Notes: generated from the letters alone by a model not told the origin. A stretch of DNA of 64,000 nt from Corynebacterium amycolatum SK46 (GCF_000173655.1 NZ_ABZU01000004.1:62001-126000); one strand, 5' to 3'; shown: positions 27,645-37,664, counted from the stretch's first letter. Numbers and translations: made by a program.

Positions 27645-28622
27645 ATGTCGACTCAGGATCATTCCCCGGCTAGCTCGACCTCGTCTAGCACAGCCTCCCC
27701 TCGCCGAATCGTTGTCATCACCACCGGCGGCACCATCGCCTGCACCACGGATCGCAGCGGTGCGCTAACCCCGACCATCTCGGGCACGGAGCTCGTCGCA
27801 GCGGTCTCGCAGCGTTATCCAGAGGGCATGTTAGAGCTGGAGGTTCGTGAACTCGGCATGTTGGACTCGTCGAATCTCGCGTTCACCGATGTTGACCGTA
27901 TTCTCGCTGCTATTCACGAAGTGCTTGACGACGACTCCGTGGACGGTGTCGTCGTAACTCATGGCACGGACACGATGGAGGAAACGGCCATGGCTGCCGA
28001 TATTTTCCATGCTGACTCGCGTCCGGTTGTCTTTACTGGTGCACAGCTTCCCTACGATCATCCGGAAACCGATGGGCCGGGGAACCTCTTTGAGGCCGTG
28101 ACCATTGCTTCCGATGCCTCTGCGCAGGGAATTGGCGTTCTTATTGTCTTTGGCCACGCAGTCTTGCCGGTACGAGGTGCGACGAAGTGGCACACAACCG
28201 ATCCTTTGGCTTTTGCCACTAACGCCCCGGAGGAGCCGGTTCGTCCAGATCCGCTGCCGCTGGCGGCTTTGGCGGGCTCGAAGGTAGAGATTATCCCCGC
28301 CTACTTGGGTGCAGATGGATCACTTCTGGATTCGGCAGTCGCCGCCGGTGCACGCGGCATTGTCGTAGAAGGCCTGGGGTCGGGCAATGTCTCCGATGAG
28401 TTTGCCGCTGCCATTGACCGGGCCATTTCCGCTGATGTGACCGTCGTGATGGCAACGCGCGTCCCGCGCGGTGATGTCCACGCGGCCTACGGCGGTGCCG
28501 GTGGCGGTGCGACGCTGGCTCGGCACGGTGTGATTAGCGCTGGTTGCGTGCATGCACCGCAGGCGCGCATCATTCTCGCCGCCGCGCTGGCTGCGAATGT
28601 GCATCCGCAGACGTTGTTCTAA
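27645..28622 (+). CDS. ansA: L-asparaginase
   Basis: 325 residues from ATG 27645; ATGs at 27633 and 27636 are in frame and only add a few residues. It hydrolyses L-asparagine to aspartate and ammonia. The first catalytic threonine is in ITTGGTIACTTD and the second in VVVTHGTDTMEETA, both standard asparaginase signatures. VFTGAQLPYDHPETDGPGN and GIVVEGLGSGNVS continue the fold. There is no signal peptide, so it is probably cytoplasmic, though a Ser/Thr-rich stretch (about residues 8-22) precedes the domain. The stop is 1 bp from the stop of the convergent acetyltransferase gene. Confidence 0.94.
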   Translation: MSTQDHSPASSTSSSTASPRRIVVITTGGTIACTTDRSGALTPTISGTELVAAVSQRYPEGMLELEVRELGMLDSSNLAFTDVDRILAAIHEVLDDDSVDGVVVTHGTDTMEETAMAADIFHADSRPVVFTGAQLPYDHPETDGPGNLFEAVTIASDASAQGIGVLIVFGHAVLPVRGATKWHTTDPLAFATNAPEEPVRPDPLPLAALAGSKVEIIPAYLGADGSLLDSAVAAGARGIVVEGLGSGNVSDEFAAAIDRAISADVTVVMATRVPRGDVHAAYGGAGGGATLARHGVISAGCVHAPQARIILAAALAANVHPQTLF

Positions 28623-28623
28623 T

Positions 28624-29286
28624 TCACGCCTCGATGAGGCGGATAATTTTCGCCGGGTTTCCAGCCACGACTACGCCCGCGGGAACGTCCTTAGTCACCA
28701 CGGCACCCGCGGCGACTACAGAATTATCGCCGACGTGAACACCGCCCAGGATGATGGCTCCGCCACCGATCCAGGCATTGCGTCCGATGATGATTTCATC
28801 TCCAGACTCTAGATAAGCGGCGCGGGCCTCAGCTCCCAGTGGGTGCACCGGTGGAAGTAGCTGAACGTTGGGGCCGAGCTGCGCATGGTCGCAAATGGTC
28901 ACCTTCACCACGTCAAGAGCGGTGAGGCCGAAGTTAATGAATACGTTGTCTCCGATGTGAACGTTGTCACCGTAGTCCAGGTAGACCGGCGGGCGCACTG
29001 TGCTGTTCTTGCCGAAAGACCCCAATGCGGGTGCCAGCACCCGCTGTGCCGCCTGTTGATCTTTGCGAAAGGCTACTTCAAATTCAGCGGCCACCTGGCC
29101 AATTCGCGCGTTCAGAGCCTGTGATTCCGGATGGTCCGCGATATACCACTGACCGTTCAACATGCGCTGGCGGTTATCCAGACCGTCGTCGGGAAGTGTG
29201 GTCGACGGATTCGGATCTCGATCGGTGTTGCGCAATGAGGCTCGGCGAGCTGCCTCGAGCTCTGCAATGCGGGATTCGGTAGTCAT
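28624..29286 (-). CDS. Maltose/galactoside O-acetyltransferase family protein
   Basis: 220 residues. An N-terminal Mac domain (about 38-95: MLNGQWYIADHPESQALNARIG) is followed by a left-handed beta helix of hexapeptide repeats (VHIGDNVFINFGLTALDV, ITICDHA-type turns, GRNAWIGGGAIILGGVHVGD, VVAAGAVVTKDVPAGVVVAGNPAK). The catalytic histidine is probably that of LPPVHPLG. The family acetylates sugars such as maltose, glucose or galactosides using acetyl-CoA; the natural role is usually unclear. It is convergent with ansA. Confidence 0.9.
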   Translation of the reverse strand: MTTESRIAELEAARRASLRNTDRDPNPSTTLPDDGLDNRQRMLNGQWYIADHPESQALNARIGQVAAEFEVAFRKDQQAAQRVLAPALGSFGKNSTVRPPVYLDYGDNVHIGDNVFINFGLTALDVVKVTICDHAQLGPNVQLLPPVHPLGAEARAAYLESGDEIIIGRNAWIGGGAIILGGVHVGDNSVVAAGAVVTKDVPAGVVVAGNPAKIIRLIEA

Positions 29287-29352
29287 AGTGCCCCAGTTTA
29301 CGGACAGCGCATAAACAGAGAGCCGCGAACGGCACTGAGGCAGTCAGCCACA

Positions 29353-30819
29353 TCAAGCATCCGCGTCGGGGCCGAGATCGTCTTCGCTTTCCCGCTCAGG
29401 TTGCGGCAAGTCGAGAGCTGCTGCTTCGTCGGATGCCAGCCACTCCGGCCAGTCCAAACTGCACACCGCAGAGCACGGGCGCAGCTCCGGGTCGTCCTCC
29501 TTCAGCGTGATCATGCGCCCGGGGCCGCTGGTGCGGCTTTCAAAGCGGACGGTCACAATCCCGTGACCCGACCCCTGTACCCAACCATGGCCATGCTCGC
29601 TGTGGTGCACATCAGAGGTAGGTGCCCACTTGGAGTCGGAAAGCCGAACGGTCGGCAACGCGCCGGTTCCAGATAGCTCGACCAGGCCGGCGGGAGCGTC
29701 GGAAAGCGCAGGTGCTGGTACTCGATCTTCGACGGTGACGGTGCGGTCGAGCTCCGGGAACAAGACTTCTTGTAGATGAGAATCCAGCCCGGAGAAACCG
29801 ACGCCGACTAGTCGCACCGGACCGACCTCAGCCGGTGTAAAAGCGATGCGGTGCGCAACGGCCATGAGGGTATCGAAATCCTGTGTGGCGTACGCCAGCG
29901 TCTCGGAGCGAGTGTGAATGCTCAGATCGGACAGACGTACCTTGCAGGTGATGGTGCGCGCACCACGGCCATCTTTTTTGAGCCGTCGAAAAGCTGACTC
30001 ACCTGCGCGATCGACAGCGGCGTGGAGCTGTGCGTGCGAATCCAGATCTTCGGGATAGGTGTACTCCGCCGACACGGACTTAGCGACATCGCGCTCCTTG
30101 ACCGGCCGGTCATCTCTCCCCTGCGCCAGCTGCCACAGCATCACACCGGTCTTGGACGTCAGCGAAACCTCAACATCGCGTCGCGACATGGAGGCGAAAT
30201 CGCCAATCGTCTCCACACCCATCGTGTGTAGCTTCGCGGCCGTGACGGGGCCAATGCCCCAGAGCTTCTCCACCGGCAGCGGGTGCAGCAGCTCGTGATT
30301 GCGTGCGGGATCCAGCACGTACACGCCGTCGGGTTTCGCCAGGCCGGACGCAATTTTCGCGTACTGCTTGCCCGCACCCGCGCCTATCGACGAGGCCAAA
30401 CCGGTCTCCCGCCGTATATCTGTCCGCAGTTGCTCCGCCCAGGTTATAACCTGCTCCATAGAGGCACCCTGCAGCTCTTCGGGTTCCATGAAGGCCTCGT
30501 CGACGCTAAGCTGCTCGACTACGGGCACGCGCTCGCGAACCACAGAGAACACGCGGCGCGACACCGGCCCATAGATACCCTTGCGCGCGCTGACCGTCAC
30601 AGCGGTCGGCGGCATGAGCCGACGCGCTCGGGCCATCGGCATGGCCGAATGCGCGCCGTATGCGCGGGCCTCATAGGAAGCACCGGCGACGACACCTCGA
30701 CCGCCCAGTCCGCCGACGAGAACTGGTCGCCCGCGCAGAGTCGGGCGAGTGAGCTGCTCGACGGACGCGAAGAACGCGTCCATGTCGATGTGCAGGACCC
30801 ACCGCCCGGAAGTCGGCAT
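29353..30819 (-). CDS. dinB: DNA polymerase IV (Y-family, DinB)
   Basis: 488 residues. Translesion polymerase. Motif I is HIDMDAFFASVEQ with the first metal Asp; ASYEARAYGAHSAMP contains the nucleotide-binding Tyr/Arg; motif III is LSVDEAFME with the catalytic Asp-Glu. The HhH region reads LWGIGPVTAAKLHTMGVETIGDF, and a little-finger domain runs to about 350. The further C-terminal 130 residues (VRLSDSKWAPTSDVHHSEHGHGWVQGSG...) form a region common in actinobacterial DinB proteins but not in the minimal enzyme. No clear beta-clamp motif was pinned down. It starts 15 nt after the ileS stop with a GGGGAGAG ribosome site, so it shares the T-box-controlled transcript. Confidence 0.93.
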   Translation of the reverse strand: MPTSGRWVLHIDMDAFFASVEQLTRPTLRGRPVLVGGLGGRGVVAGASYEARAYGAHSAMPMARARRLMPPTAVTVSARKGIYGPVSRRVFSVVRERVPVVEQLSVDEAFMEPEELQGASMEQVITWAEQLRTDIRRETGLASSIGAGAGKQYAKIASGLAKPDGVYVLDPARNHELLHPLPVEKLWGIGPVTAAKLHTMGVETIGDFASMSRRDVEVSLTSKTGVMLWQLAQGRDDRPVKERDVAKSVSAEYTYPEDLDSHAQLHAAVDRAGESAFRRLKKDGRGARTITCKVRLSDLSIHTRSETLAYATQDFDTLMAVAHRIAFTPAEVGPVRLVGVGFSGLDSHLQEVLFPELDRTVTVEDRVPAPALSDAPAGLVELSGTGALPTVRLSDSKWAPTSDVHHSEHGHGWVQGSGHGIVTVRFESRTSGPGRMITLKEDDPELRPCSAVCSLDWPEWLASDEAAALDLPQPERESEDDLGPDADA

Positions 30820-30834
30820 TGAGATTGCTCTCCC

Positions 30835-33800
30835 CTACTGCTTGGCAATATCCGCCGAGCAGCCGTCCGCCACGTCGTAGCTCAGGGATTCTCCACCAAC
30901 GACAACCTCAAAAGCGGTTGCGAGGACCTCGCGGGCGATGAGGTCAGCATGGCGGTTAGCCCACTCCTCACGCTCGGCCGGAACCTGCAGCTTCACCGCG
31001 ATACGATCGGTAACCTCGAGACCAGCGTTCTTGCGGGCATCCTGCAGACCGCGGATGCGGTCAGCGGCCCAGCCACGGGACTCCAGGTCCTCGTCGAGCT
31101 CAGTGTCGAGCACGACCAGACCATTGACACCGTCGACCTCAGCGGTGGAATCCGGCGAGATCGCGACCAGGTTGCGGGTGTACTCGCCCTCCTGCAACGG
31201 AATGCCATCGGCGACAACCGCGCCGTCGACAACCTCGTAGTTGCCAGACTTCACAGCCTTGATTACCCTCTGGACGTCCTTACCCAGGCGCGGACCGGCC
31301 ACGCGAGCGTTGACGGAGACCTCGAAACGCCCCACCGAGTCCACGTCGGAAGTGAAATCCACCTCGTCGACGTTGACCTCAGAGGAGACAATGTCGGCGT
31401 ACTCACGCAGACGCTCGGCATCCGGGAATGCCAGGGTCAGCTTCTTCAGCGGCAAGCGGTTACGCAGCTGGTTTGCCTTGCGGATGCGCGATGTTGCCGA
31501 GCAGACATTGCGGACAATGTCCATGGACTCGACGAGCTCGTCATCGGTCGGCAGCTTGTCGACGTCCGGCCAATCCTCCAGGTGCACCGAGCGGCCGCCA
31601 GTGAGCGAGCGCCAGATGACCTCGGTGGCCATCGGCAGCAGCGGAGCAGCCACGCGGGTGAGAACCTCCAGCACCGTGTACAGGGTGTTGAACGCCTCTG
31701 GGTGCTTGACATCGCCGGCCCAGAAGCGGTCGCGGGAGCGGCGCACGTACCAGTTGGTCAGTGCGTCACAGAACTGACGGACCTCATCGGTGGCAGCAGC
31801 AATGTCAGTGTTGTCCAGGCACTCAGTGACAGCACGGACAGTTGCTGCAAGCTTGGCCAGGATGTACTTGTCCAGGATGTTGTCGGAGTCCACCGACCAC
31901 TCGGCCGGCTTGGAGGCGTAGAGCTGCAGGAACGAGTATGCGTTCCACATCGGCAGCAGCGCCTGGCGCACGCCCTCGCGAATACCCTGCTCGGTGACGA
32001 TCAGGTTGCCGCCGCGCAGGATTGGGCTGGACATGAGGAACCAGCGCATGGCGTCGGAGCCGTCGCGGTCGAAGACCTCGTTGACGTCCGGGTAGTTGCG
32101 CTTGGACTTACTCATCTTGTTGCCGTCATCGCCCAGCACGATGCCGTGGGCGACGACCTTCTTGAACGCCGGGCGGTCGAACAGTGCAACCGACAGGACG
32201 TGAAGCAGGTAGAACCAGCCGCGGGACTGACCGATGTACTCCACAATGAAGTCGGCCGGTGCGTGGGACTCGAACCACTCCTTGTTCTCGAACGGGTAGT
32301 GGAACTGCGCAAACGGCATCGAACCGGAGTCGAACCAGACATCCAGGACATCCGGGACGCGGCGCATCATGGACTTACCGGTCGGGTCATCCGGGTTCGG
32401 GCGCACCAGCTCGTCAATCTCCGGGCGGTGCAGGGTGGTCGGGCGAACGCCGAAGTCCGCCTCCAGTTCGTCGAGGGAACCGTAGACGTCGACACGCGGG
32501 TACTCGTCGTTGTCGGAAACCCACACTGGAATAGGCGAACCCCAGTAGCGGGTACGGGAGATGTTCCAGTCGCGTGCGCCCTCGAGCCACTTGCCGAACT
32601 GACCGTCGCGGACGTGCTCCGGCATCCACTCAATCTCGTTGTGGTTGAGCTCCACCATGCGCTCGCGGATCTTGGTAACGGACACAAACCAGCTCGGCAG
32701 TGCCATGTAGATCAGCGGCTCGCCCGAACGCCAGGAATGCGGGTAGGAGTGCTCGATGGTGCGGTGCTGGACGACGCGGCCAGCGGCCTTCAGGTCACGG
32801 ATGATGTCCTTGTTGGCGTCGAAGACCAACTTGCCCTGGTACTCCGGCACCTGCGACGTGAACTTACCGTCCATGTCCACCGGAATGATGACATCAATAC
32901 CGTATTCATTACAGGTGTTCATATCGTCTTCACCGAATGCCGGTGCCTGGTGGACCACACCAGTACCGTCCTCGGTGGTGACATAGTCGGCCACCAGAAT
33001 CTGGAAAGCGTTCGGGTGATCTGCGAAGTAGTCGAAGATCGGCTGGTAAGTCAGCCCCTCCAGTTCAGCACCGGCGAAGGTAGCGACGACCTCGTGCTCT
33101 TTGCCCAACTCCTTGGCGTAGGCACCAATCAGAGCCTCTGCCAGCAGGAAGCTCTGGCCCGCAAACTCCGGCACCGACGAGTCCTCGCCGACCTTGACCA
33201 CTGCGTAGGTGACCTTCGGGTTCACGGCCAGGCCGAGGTTGGACGGAAGCGTCCATGGCGTGGTGGTCCAGGCAATAGCCGAGGTGTCAGCGAGCACCGG
33301 GTTGTCCGCCAGGGTCTTCTCCGCGGCGGAGCCGGACTTGGCGCCGGTGAACGGGAAGGTGACGGTCAGGGTCGGGTCCTGGCGCATCTTGTAGGAGTCA
33401 TCCAGGCGGGTCTCCTGGTTAGACAACGGGGTGTGCTCTGCCCAAGAGTACGGCAGCACACGGAAACCCTGGTAGACCAGGCCCTTCTTGTAGAGCTCCT
33501 TGAAGGCCCAGATCACGGACTCCATGTAACTCATGTCCATGGTCTTGTAGCCGCCGTCGAAATCAACCCAGCGCGCTTGACGAGTGACATACTCCTTCCA
33601 CTCGCCCGCGTACCGCAGCACCGACTCTGCGCAGTACTTGTTGAAGTTAGCCAGACCCATTTCCTCGATCTGGCCCTTGTCCTTAATACCGAGCTGCTTC
33701 TCTGCCTCCAGCTCAGCCGGCAGACCATGGCAGTCCCAGCCAAAGACGCGACCAACCTGGTAGCCACGCATGGTCTTGTAACGCGGAACGATGTCCTTGA

Positions 33801-34095
33801 CGTAACCGGTCAGCAGGTGACCGTAGTGCGGTAGACCGTTGGCGAACGGCGGGCCATCATAAAAGACGTATTCGTCAGCACCATCACGCTGATCAATAGA
33901 TGCCTGGAAAGTGTTGTCCTTACCCCAGTAGTCCAGGACCTTCTCCTCCAGCTCCGGGAACTTCGGGCTCGAGGTGTACTTACCAAAGTCAGCAGTGCGC
34001 GGATACGCGCCACCTGCCGGAGTGGCCTCAGCAGAGGCATTTACATCGTTCGAATTAGACACCGTTTTTACGTCACTTCCGTGGTCGAACATCAT
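30835..34095 (-). CDS. ileS: Isoleucyl-tRNA synthetase
   Basis: 1086 residues. Charges tRNA-Ile. The class I HIGH motif is [15 protein letters not shown] and the KMSKS motif is [32 protein letters not shown] belongs to the editing domain (CP1). The length and the [12 protein letters not shown] and [16 protein letters not shown] motifs fit the eukaryote-like IleS2 class found in actinobacteria, which tends to tolerate mupirocin; resistance here is an inference. The N-terminal 45 residues are a nonconserved extension (ATGs at 34095 and 34092 both possible). It is preceded by a T-box leader and followed by dinB. Confidence 0.96.
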   Translation of the reverse strand: MMFDHGSDVKTVSNSNDVNASAEATPAGGAYPRTADFGKYTSSPKFPELEEKVLDYWGKDNTFQASIDQRDGADEYVFYDGPPFANGLPHYGHLLTGYVKDIVPRYKTMRGYQVGRVFGWDCHGLPAELEAEKQLGIKDKGQIEEMGLANFNKYCAESVLRYAGEWKEYVTRQARWVDFDGGYKTMDMSYMESVIWAFKELYKKGLVYQGFRVLPYSWAEHTPLSNQETRLDDSYKMRQDPTLTVTFPFTGAKSGSAAEKTLADNPVLADTSAIAWTTTPWTLPSNLGLAVNPKVTYAVVKVGEDSSVPEFAGQSFLLAEALIGAYAKELGKEHEVVATFAGAELEGLTYQPIFDYFADHPNAFQILVADYVTTEDGTGVVHQAPAFGEDDMNTCNEYGIDVIIPVDMDGKFTSQVPEYQGKLVFDANKDIIRDLKAAGRVVQHRTIEHSYPHSWRSGEPLIYMALPSWFVSVTKIRERMVELNHNEIEWMPEHVRDGQFGKWLEGARDWNISRTRYWGSPIPVWVSDNDEYPRVDVYGSLDELEADFGVRPTTLHRPEIDELVRPNPDDPTGKSMMRRVPDVLDVWFDSGSMPFAQFHYPFENKEWFESHAPADFIVEYIGQSRGWFYLLHVLSVALFDRPAFKKVVAHGIVLGDDGNKMSKSKRNYPDVNEVFDRDGSDAMRWFLMSSPILRGGNLIVTEQGIREGVRQALLPMWNAYSFLQLYASKPAEWSVDSDNILDKYILAKLAATVRAVTECLDNTDIAAATDEVRQFCDALTNWYVRRSRDRFWAGDVKHPEAFNTLYTVLEVLTRVAAPLLPMATEVIWRSLTGGRSVHLEDWPDVDKLPTDDELVESMDIVRNVCSATSRIRKANQLRNRLPLKKLTLAFPDAERLREYADIVSSEVNVDEVDFTSDVDSVGRFEVSVNARVAGPRLGKDVQRVIKAVKSGNYEVVDGAVVADGIPLQEGEYTRNLVAISPDSTAEVDGVNGLVVLDTELDEDLESRGWAADRIRGLQDARKNAGLEVTDRIAVKLQVPAEREEWANRHADLIAREVLATAFEVVVGGESLSYDVADGCSADIAKQ

Positions 34096-34104
34096 TAATA
34101 CTCA

Positions 34105-34360
34105 CCACGGGGACGCGTGCCTAGCCCCTTCAGCGTTGTTACTGGTGACGCTGAAAAGGAGTCTCGCGCGGTACCACCCCGCTTGGCATCACGCTTTACG
34201 ACGGTTCTTGCGACCAAGAACCATGCGGTTTCACGCGATAGCCCGCTTATTTAATAAGGCTTTATAACGGTGCCAAACCGTTCGGTTCTACTGGGTCCAT
34301 CTATTGCTGGACTGTTCTTCCGAAACGCTCCCCGGTGATGGCCGGCTCATTGCGCGTATT
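34105..34360 (-). ncRNA. Ultrashort-stem ileS T-box riboswitch, probably translational
   Basis: Leader of ileS on the minus strand. The T-box core GGTGGTACCGCG lies at 34167-34178 and reads the tRNA acceptor end. About 160 nt upstream a hairpin CCGG-CCATCA-CCGG carries ATC (34337-34339), an Ile codon, in its terminal loop; a specifier in the terminal loop of a very short Stem I is the actinobacterial ileS class. GACTG and CAGTC flank Stem I. Near the start codon, complementary CTCCTTTTCAGCGT and ACGCTGAAGG can form a stem, and TCACC could pair with the GGTGAG ribosome site. No U-tract terminator exists, so control is probably by sequestering the ribosome site until uncharged tRNA-Ile binds. 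Confidence 0.88.
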
Positions 34361-34366
34361 GCAGTC

Positions 34367-34372
34367 AGTATA
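34367..34372 (-). promoter_or_regulatory. Candidate ileS promoter -10 element
   Basis: TATACT on the minus strand, about 7 nt before the first base of the T-box Stem I. A weak -35 (GTAGTA or TTGTAG) lies 17-19 nt further upstream. The predicted transcript would begin right at the base of Stem I, which supports the placement. Confidence 0.55.
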
Positions 34373-34443
34373 GCAGTCTCGCAGGCAACTACTACAACCT
34401 TAACCGGAACAAAGAATGCGATTGGTTCGCAGGGAAAGATAAC

Positions 34444-34496
34444 AAAAACCACCGCGCTCTGCCTCCCCTCCCTGGGGAGCCGAGCGTGGTGTTTTT
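34444..34496 (-). terminator. Terminator after wag31
   Basis: Long stem on the minus strand: AAAACACCACGCTC pairs with GAGCGCGGTGGTTTTT with one G-U pair, and an inner GGCTCCCC / GGGGAGGC stem extends it. The U-rich end TTTTTG follows. It lies 20 nt past the wag31 stop and insulates it from the ileS promoter. Confidence 0.8.
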
Positions 34497-34515
34497 CTAC
34501 GTGCTGGCTACGTAA

Positions 34516-35529
34516 TTAGTTGTTGTAGCCGTCGGCCGGGGCAGCCGACTCGCGAGAGTTCAGGTCGTCCAGCTGGGACTCCAGGAAGGTCTTCAGGCGG
34601 GTGCGGTACTCGCGCTCGAAGATGTGCAGCTCCTCGATGCGGCCCTCCAGAGCGGTCTGCTGCTCCTTGACGGTGGTCATAATCTCGTGGTGCTTGCGCT
34701 CTGCATCCTCCTGCAGCGCGGTTGCCTTCTGCTGCGCTGCGGTGATGGTGGCGTTGGAGCGAGCGTCTGCGTCGCTGATCATCTGCTCGCTGCGCTGGCG
34801 AGCGTCAGTGAGGGTCGACTCAGACTCATTGCGGGCATCAGCCAGCAGCTGCTCACTGCGCTCCTTGGCATCAGCCAAAGTTGCGTTTGCCTCATTGCGA
34901 GCGTTGGTGACAGTGCGCTCGGCCTCTTCATTTGCCTCTGCCACGGTGCGGTCAGCGTTCTCACGAGCCTCGGTGACAAGCTTGTTGGCCTCAGCGTCAG
35001 CGTCAGTGGTGACGCGATCAGCGGTGTCCTGAGCAGCCTGCAGGATACGAGCAGCGCGGAGGCTAACTTCCTGCGACTCAGTGCCGGTGCTAGCTGCAAC
35101 TGCCTGCGGCTGCTCCGCAGATGCGGAGGAAGCCTGCTGCGCAGAAGCCTCTGCCTCAGAAGCACGCTTCTCAAGAGCATCCAGACGATCCTGGTAGTGA
35201 GCCTCAATCTCCTGCTGCTGAGCGCTCAGGCGCTCGTTGTACTCAGCGCGCAGCTCCTGCTCAATTTCCTTGCGCAGCTTGTCCTCATCGACAGCCGGCG
35301 CCGCAGCGGCAGCACCGGAAGCGGCGTAGTCTGCGCCGCCACCCTGCTCAAGCTGCCCTTCAAGGTCCTCAACGCGCTGGCGCAGCTCAGCGTTTTCATC
35401 CTGGAGCTCACCCAGTGCGTCCTCCACGAGGTCGAGGAACTGATCGACCTCATCCTCGTTGTAACCACGCTTGCCAATCGGAGGCTTGCTGAAAGCCACA
35501 TTATGCACATCAGCCGGAGTCAACGGCAT
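34516..35529 (-). CDS. wag31: DivIVA/Wag31 polar growth scaffold
   Basis: 337 residues from ATG 35529 ([20 protein letters not shown]) with AGGGGAA ahead of it; an upstream ATG (35547) is a poor match to the family. The N-terminal DivIVA lipid-binding domain (about 1-60, [21 protein letters not shown]) is followed by a variable Ala/Gly-rich insert (about 75-95) and long coiled coils. The second coil (about 165-270) is built of near-repeats such as [22 protein letters not shown], giving repetitive DNA. Wag31 self-assembles at curved membrane and recruits the polar peptidoglycan machinery; it is essential in Corynebacterium. It is a separate unit, with terminators on both sides. Confidence 0.95.
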   Translation of the reverse strand: MPLTPADVHNVAFSKPPIGKRGYNEDEVDQFLDLVEDALGELQDENAELRQRVEDLEGQLEQGGGADYAASGAAAAAPAVDEDKLRKEIEQELRAEYNERLSAQQQEIEAHYQDRLDALEKRASEAEASAQQASSASAEQPQAVAASTGTESQEVSLRAARILQAAQDTADRVTTDADAEANKLVTEARENADRTVAEANEEAERTVTNARNEANATLADAKERSEQLLADARNESESTLTDARQRSEQMISDADARSNATITAAQQKATALQEDAERKHHEIMTTVKEQQTALEGRIEELHIFEREYRTRLKTFLESQLDDLNSRESAAPADGYNN

Positions 35530-35928
35530 GGTGAGTTCCCCTAACACTTTGAGCGGACAGTTCTTAAGAAATCTTAAGAGAATTATTTCCAGTAGTACTG
35601 TTTACCCGGCCAATCCTACCTGCTCTAGTCACAGTCCTCACCCCATTTACTTTGGGCAGGACTCTATCCCCCACGTTCTACCCAGTGGCAAAGTTCTAGT
35701 AAAACGTTAAACCTCGCCCTTACCCTGCACCTTTAGCCACAGCACTTTACCCCCGGCACAACAAAAACCCGTTGGGGATTGCATTCCCCAACGGGTTCCT
35801 ATTATTGCCCCCGGTTAACACCCCCGGCAGCAATTCAATGCCCGAGAACATCACATTCGGGACAACCAAAACAACACAGCTCCACCGAAATCCACATTGT
35901 GGACCCCAAGCAAACAGTTAGCGATAAT
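35530..35928. other. Intergenic region upstream of wag31
   Basis: A 399-bp spacer holding the terminator at 35766-35797 and presumably the wag31 promoter in the 240 bp below it (a TAGGAT on the minus strand near 35610 is a candidate -10). The stretch 35814-35928 between the terminator and the yggT end shows nothing I can name. Confidence 0.5.
35766..35797 (-). terminator. Strong terminator after the ftsZ-sepF-yggT unit
   Basis: Perfect 13-bp inverted repeat AACCCGTTGGGGA / TCCCCAACGGGTT with a 6-nt loop, followed on the minus strand by TTTTTGTTG. It lies 130 nt past the yggT stop and ends the dcw transcript before wag31. Confidence 0.88.
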
Positions 35929-36228
35929 TTACGCCACCGCGCCTAGAGCTACCTGCAGCACCATTCGCAGAATCATAAGGATGAAGAACAAGACAAGCAC
36001 AGACATGTCCACCATCACGTTGCCCATCGGCATAGGCGGGATGAGTCGACGCAACAGCTTCACCGGCGGGTCGGTGATGACAAAAATAACTTCGCCAATC
36101 GACGAAAACACCCTACCTGGTCGCCAGGAGCGAGAAAATGACTGAATCATTTCAATCACAATGCGAGCCAACAGCAGATAAGTGAAAAGCTTCAGCAGGA
36201 TTAGCAGAACTAGCAGTAGTGAAGACAC
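35929..36228 (-). CDS. YggT-family membrane protein
   Basis: 99 residues with two hydrophobic segments (about 5-25, LLLVLLILLKLFTYLLLARIV, and 68-95). The family signature between them is visible: TDPPVKLLRRLIPP with the preceding SSIGEVIFVI. YggT proteins are integral membrane proteins often encoded between sepF and divIVA in Gram-positives, as here; roles in osmotic tolerance and cell shape are proposed. It lies in the same direction 63 nt after sepF. Confidence 0.88.
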   Translation of the reverse strand: MSSLLLVLLILLKLFTYLLLARIVIEMIQSFSRSWRPGRVFSSIGEVIFVITDPPVKLLRRLIPPMPMGNVMVDMSVLVLFFILMILRMVLQVALGAVA

Positions 36229-36291
36229 GAATAAACAGTCTAGCTAATTAATCGAGATACGAAACACTAACAAGCCATGCGCGCCGGCTAA

Positions 36292-36813
36292 CTAGCCGGA
36301 CATCCGGTCGAACTGACTCTCGTTGACATCGCAGCCGTGCGGGTACAGGGTAAACACGGAGCCGTCAGCCTTAATCCGGCCGCGCAGACCGAAAACCAGT
36401 CCAGCAACGAAGTCGACGTAGCGCTTAGCCTCAGATGGGTCGAGCTCACTCAGATCGAAGGTGACGATGTCACCGTCGCGGAAGTGCGAACCGATGTCCG
36501 GAGCCTTGGAGTACTTGTCCTGGAAACCACTTTCCGGCTTGATGAAGACCTGCTCTGGTTCCTTGGTCTCAGCAACGGAGTGCAGTTTGCCATAGCGGTA
36601 GTCCTCCTCGCGGGAGTTCACACTTGCAGCCTCACGTGGAGCCTCTTCGCGCAGCTCGTAGCGGTGGCGCTCCGCACGACGCGAGTCGGCATAGGAGTCA
36701 TCAAAACGCTCCTCGTCACGGCGGTCAAACTCGTCGTAGTGCTCATCATAAGCCGCGTCATCAGTCGGGGTAAGACCGAAGAAATTTGAAACCCCACGGA
36801 AGAAATCAGCCAT
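36292..36813 (-). CDS. sepF: Cell division protein SepF
   Basis: 173 residues. An N-terminal amphipathic membrane-binding helix (ADFFRGVSNFFGL) is followed by a charged linker rich in Arg, Asp and Glu (about 18-85). The SepF domain occupies about 88-170: SHFRDGDIVTFDLSELDPSEAKRYVDFVAGLVFGL, then GRIKADGSVFTLYPHGCDV. SepF tethers FtsZ filaments to the membrane; actinobacteria lack FtsA, so it is the main anchor. It probably recognises the FtsZ C-terminal peptide, which is divergent here. Confidence 0.94.
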   Translation of the reverse strand: MADFFRGVSNFFGLTPTDDAAYDEHYDEFDRRDEERFDDSYADSRRAERHRYELREEAPREAASVNSREEDYRYGKLHSVAETKEPEQVFIKPESGFQDKYSKAPDIGSHFRDGDIVTFDLSELDPSEAKRYVDFVAGLVFGLRGRIKADGSVFTLYPHGCDVNESQFDRMSG

Positions 36814-36935
36814 CTTCTGCTACGTCCTTCTTAGTGTGCGAATTTAAGTCTGTGCTACCCACAACCTACCGGCTGGGTCAGCAATATCGCATAGACACGC
36901 GCAAATTTGGCGAGCCAAAATTACAACTTTGAAAC

Positions 36936-37658
36936 TTAGTCCTGCTCAGGCAGGATCACGATGCCCGCCTGACGGCCAGTTTTTCCCTCTCGCCGGTAGG
37001 AAAAGTACTGCTCATTGTCAATAGTGCAGCTGGGCTCGACGTTGACATGCCGCACACCGAGGTCATAGAGCTGACGCATCAGGCCGGCACGCACGTCGAC
37101 ACCGGCAGTCCCCTGTTTCGTTCGCGTCTTCGCTCCGGGCAAATGCTTATCGACGTCATCGGCCATCGGCTCAGGCACCTCGTAATTGTGACCAGAAGCC
37201 GCCGCACCGAGAAGTGCATGGATATTCTCGGGCATGGCACCGAGCTCAATCATCTTCTCAACAGATTTACGAACGATTCCGTTGCGGGCACCGGTCCGCC
37301 CCGCGTGTACCGCAGCGGCGACACCCGCATGATCGTCGGAAAGCAAGACGGGAACGCAATCGGCAACGAGCACTACCAGCGCGAGACCCGGCGTGGTCGT
37401 GACGATGGCGTCGGTAGCCGGGACAGGCTCGGTTTGTGGCTCGTTAACGACAGTGACTGTGTTGGTGTGAAGCTGCTCCATATAGACGAAGCGGGCGCGG
37501 TCGATTCCCAGGGAATCGGCCAAGCGCTGGCGGTTGCGTTCGACTGCGGACGGGTCATCGCCGACATGATCTCCAAGATTGAAGGAATCATATGGTGGCA
37601 GCGAAAACCCGCCGCGCCGATTCGTCAGAATTTTTCGGCTGCGGCGGGATTCAGTCAT
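36936..37658 (-). CDS. pgeF: PgeF/YfiH-family protein (peptidoglycan editing factor, LACC1 fold)
   Basis: 240 residues. The metal/active-site residues of the family are visible: His in MEQLHTNTV, Cys in LVADCVPVLLSD and His in AAAVHAGRTG. The end QYFSYRREGKTGRQAGIV is the usual family C-terminus. Members were called multicopper polyphenol oxidases, later shown to act on purine nucleosides; E. coli YfiH (PgeF) is proposed to remove serine misincorporated into peptidoglycan precursors. A position right behind ftsZ, 7 nt after its stop, supports a wall-related job. Confidence 0.9.
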   Translation of the reverse strand: MTESRRSRKILTNRRGGFSLPPYDSFNLGDHVGDDPSAVERNRQRLADSLGIDRARFVYMEQLHTNTVTVVNEPQTEPVPATDAIVTTTPGLALVVLVADCVPVLLSDDHAGVAAAVHAGRTGARNGIVRKSVEKMIELGAMPENIHALLGAAASGHNYEVPEPMADDVDKHLPGAKTRTKQGTAGVDVRAGLMRQLYDLGVRHVNVEPSCTIDNEQYFSYRREGKTGRQAGIVILPEQD

Positions 37659-37664
37659 GATTTC

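Noticed and set aside
30949-33834. 961-codon open frame opposite ileS
   Set aside because: Same reason: an antisense shadow of a conserved aminoacyl-tRNA synthetase gene, with no protein-like domain.
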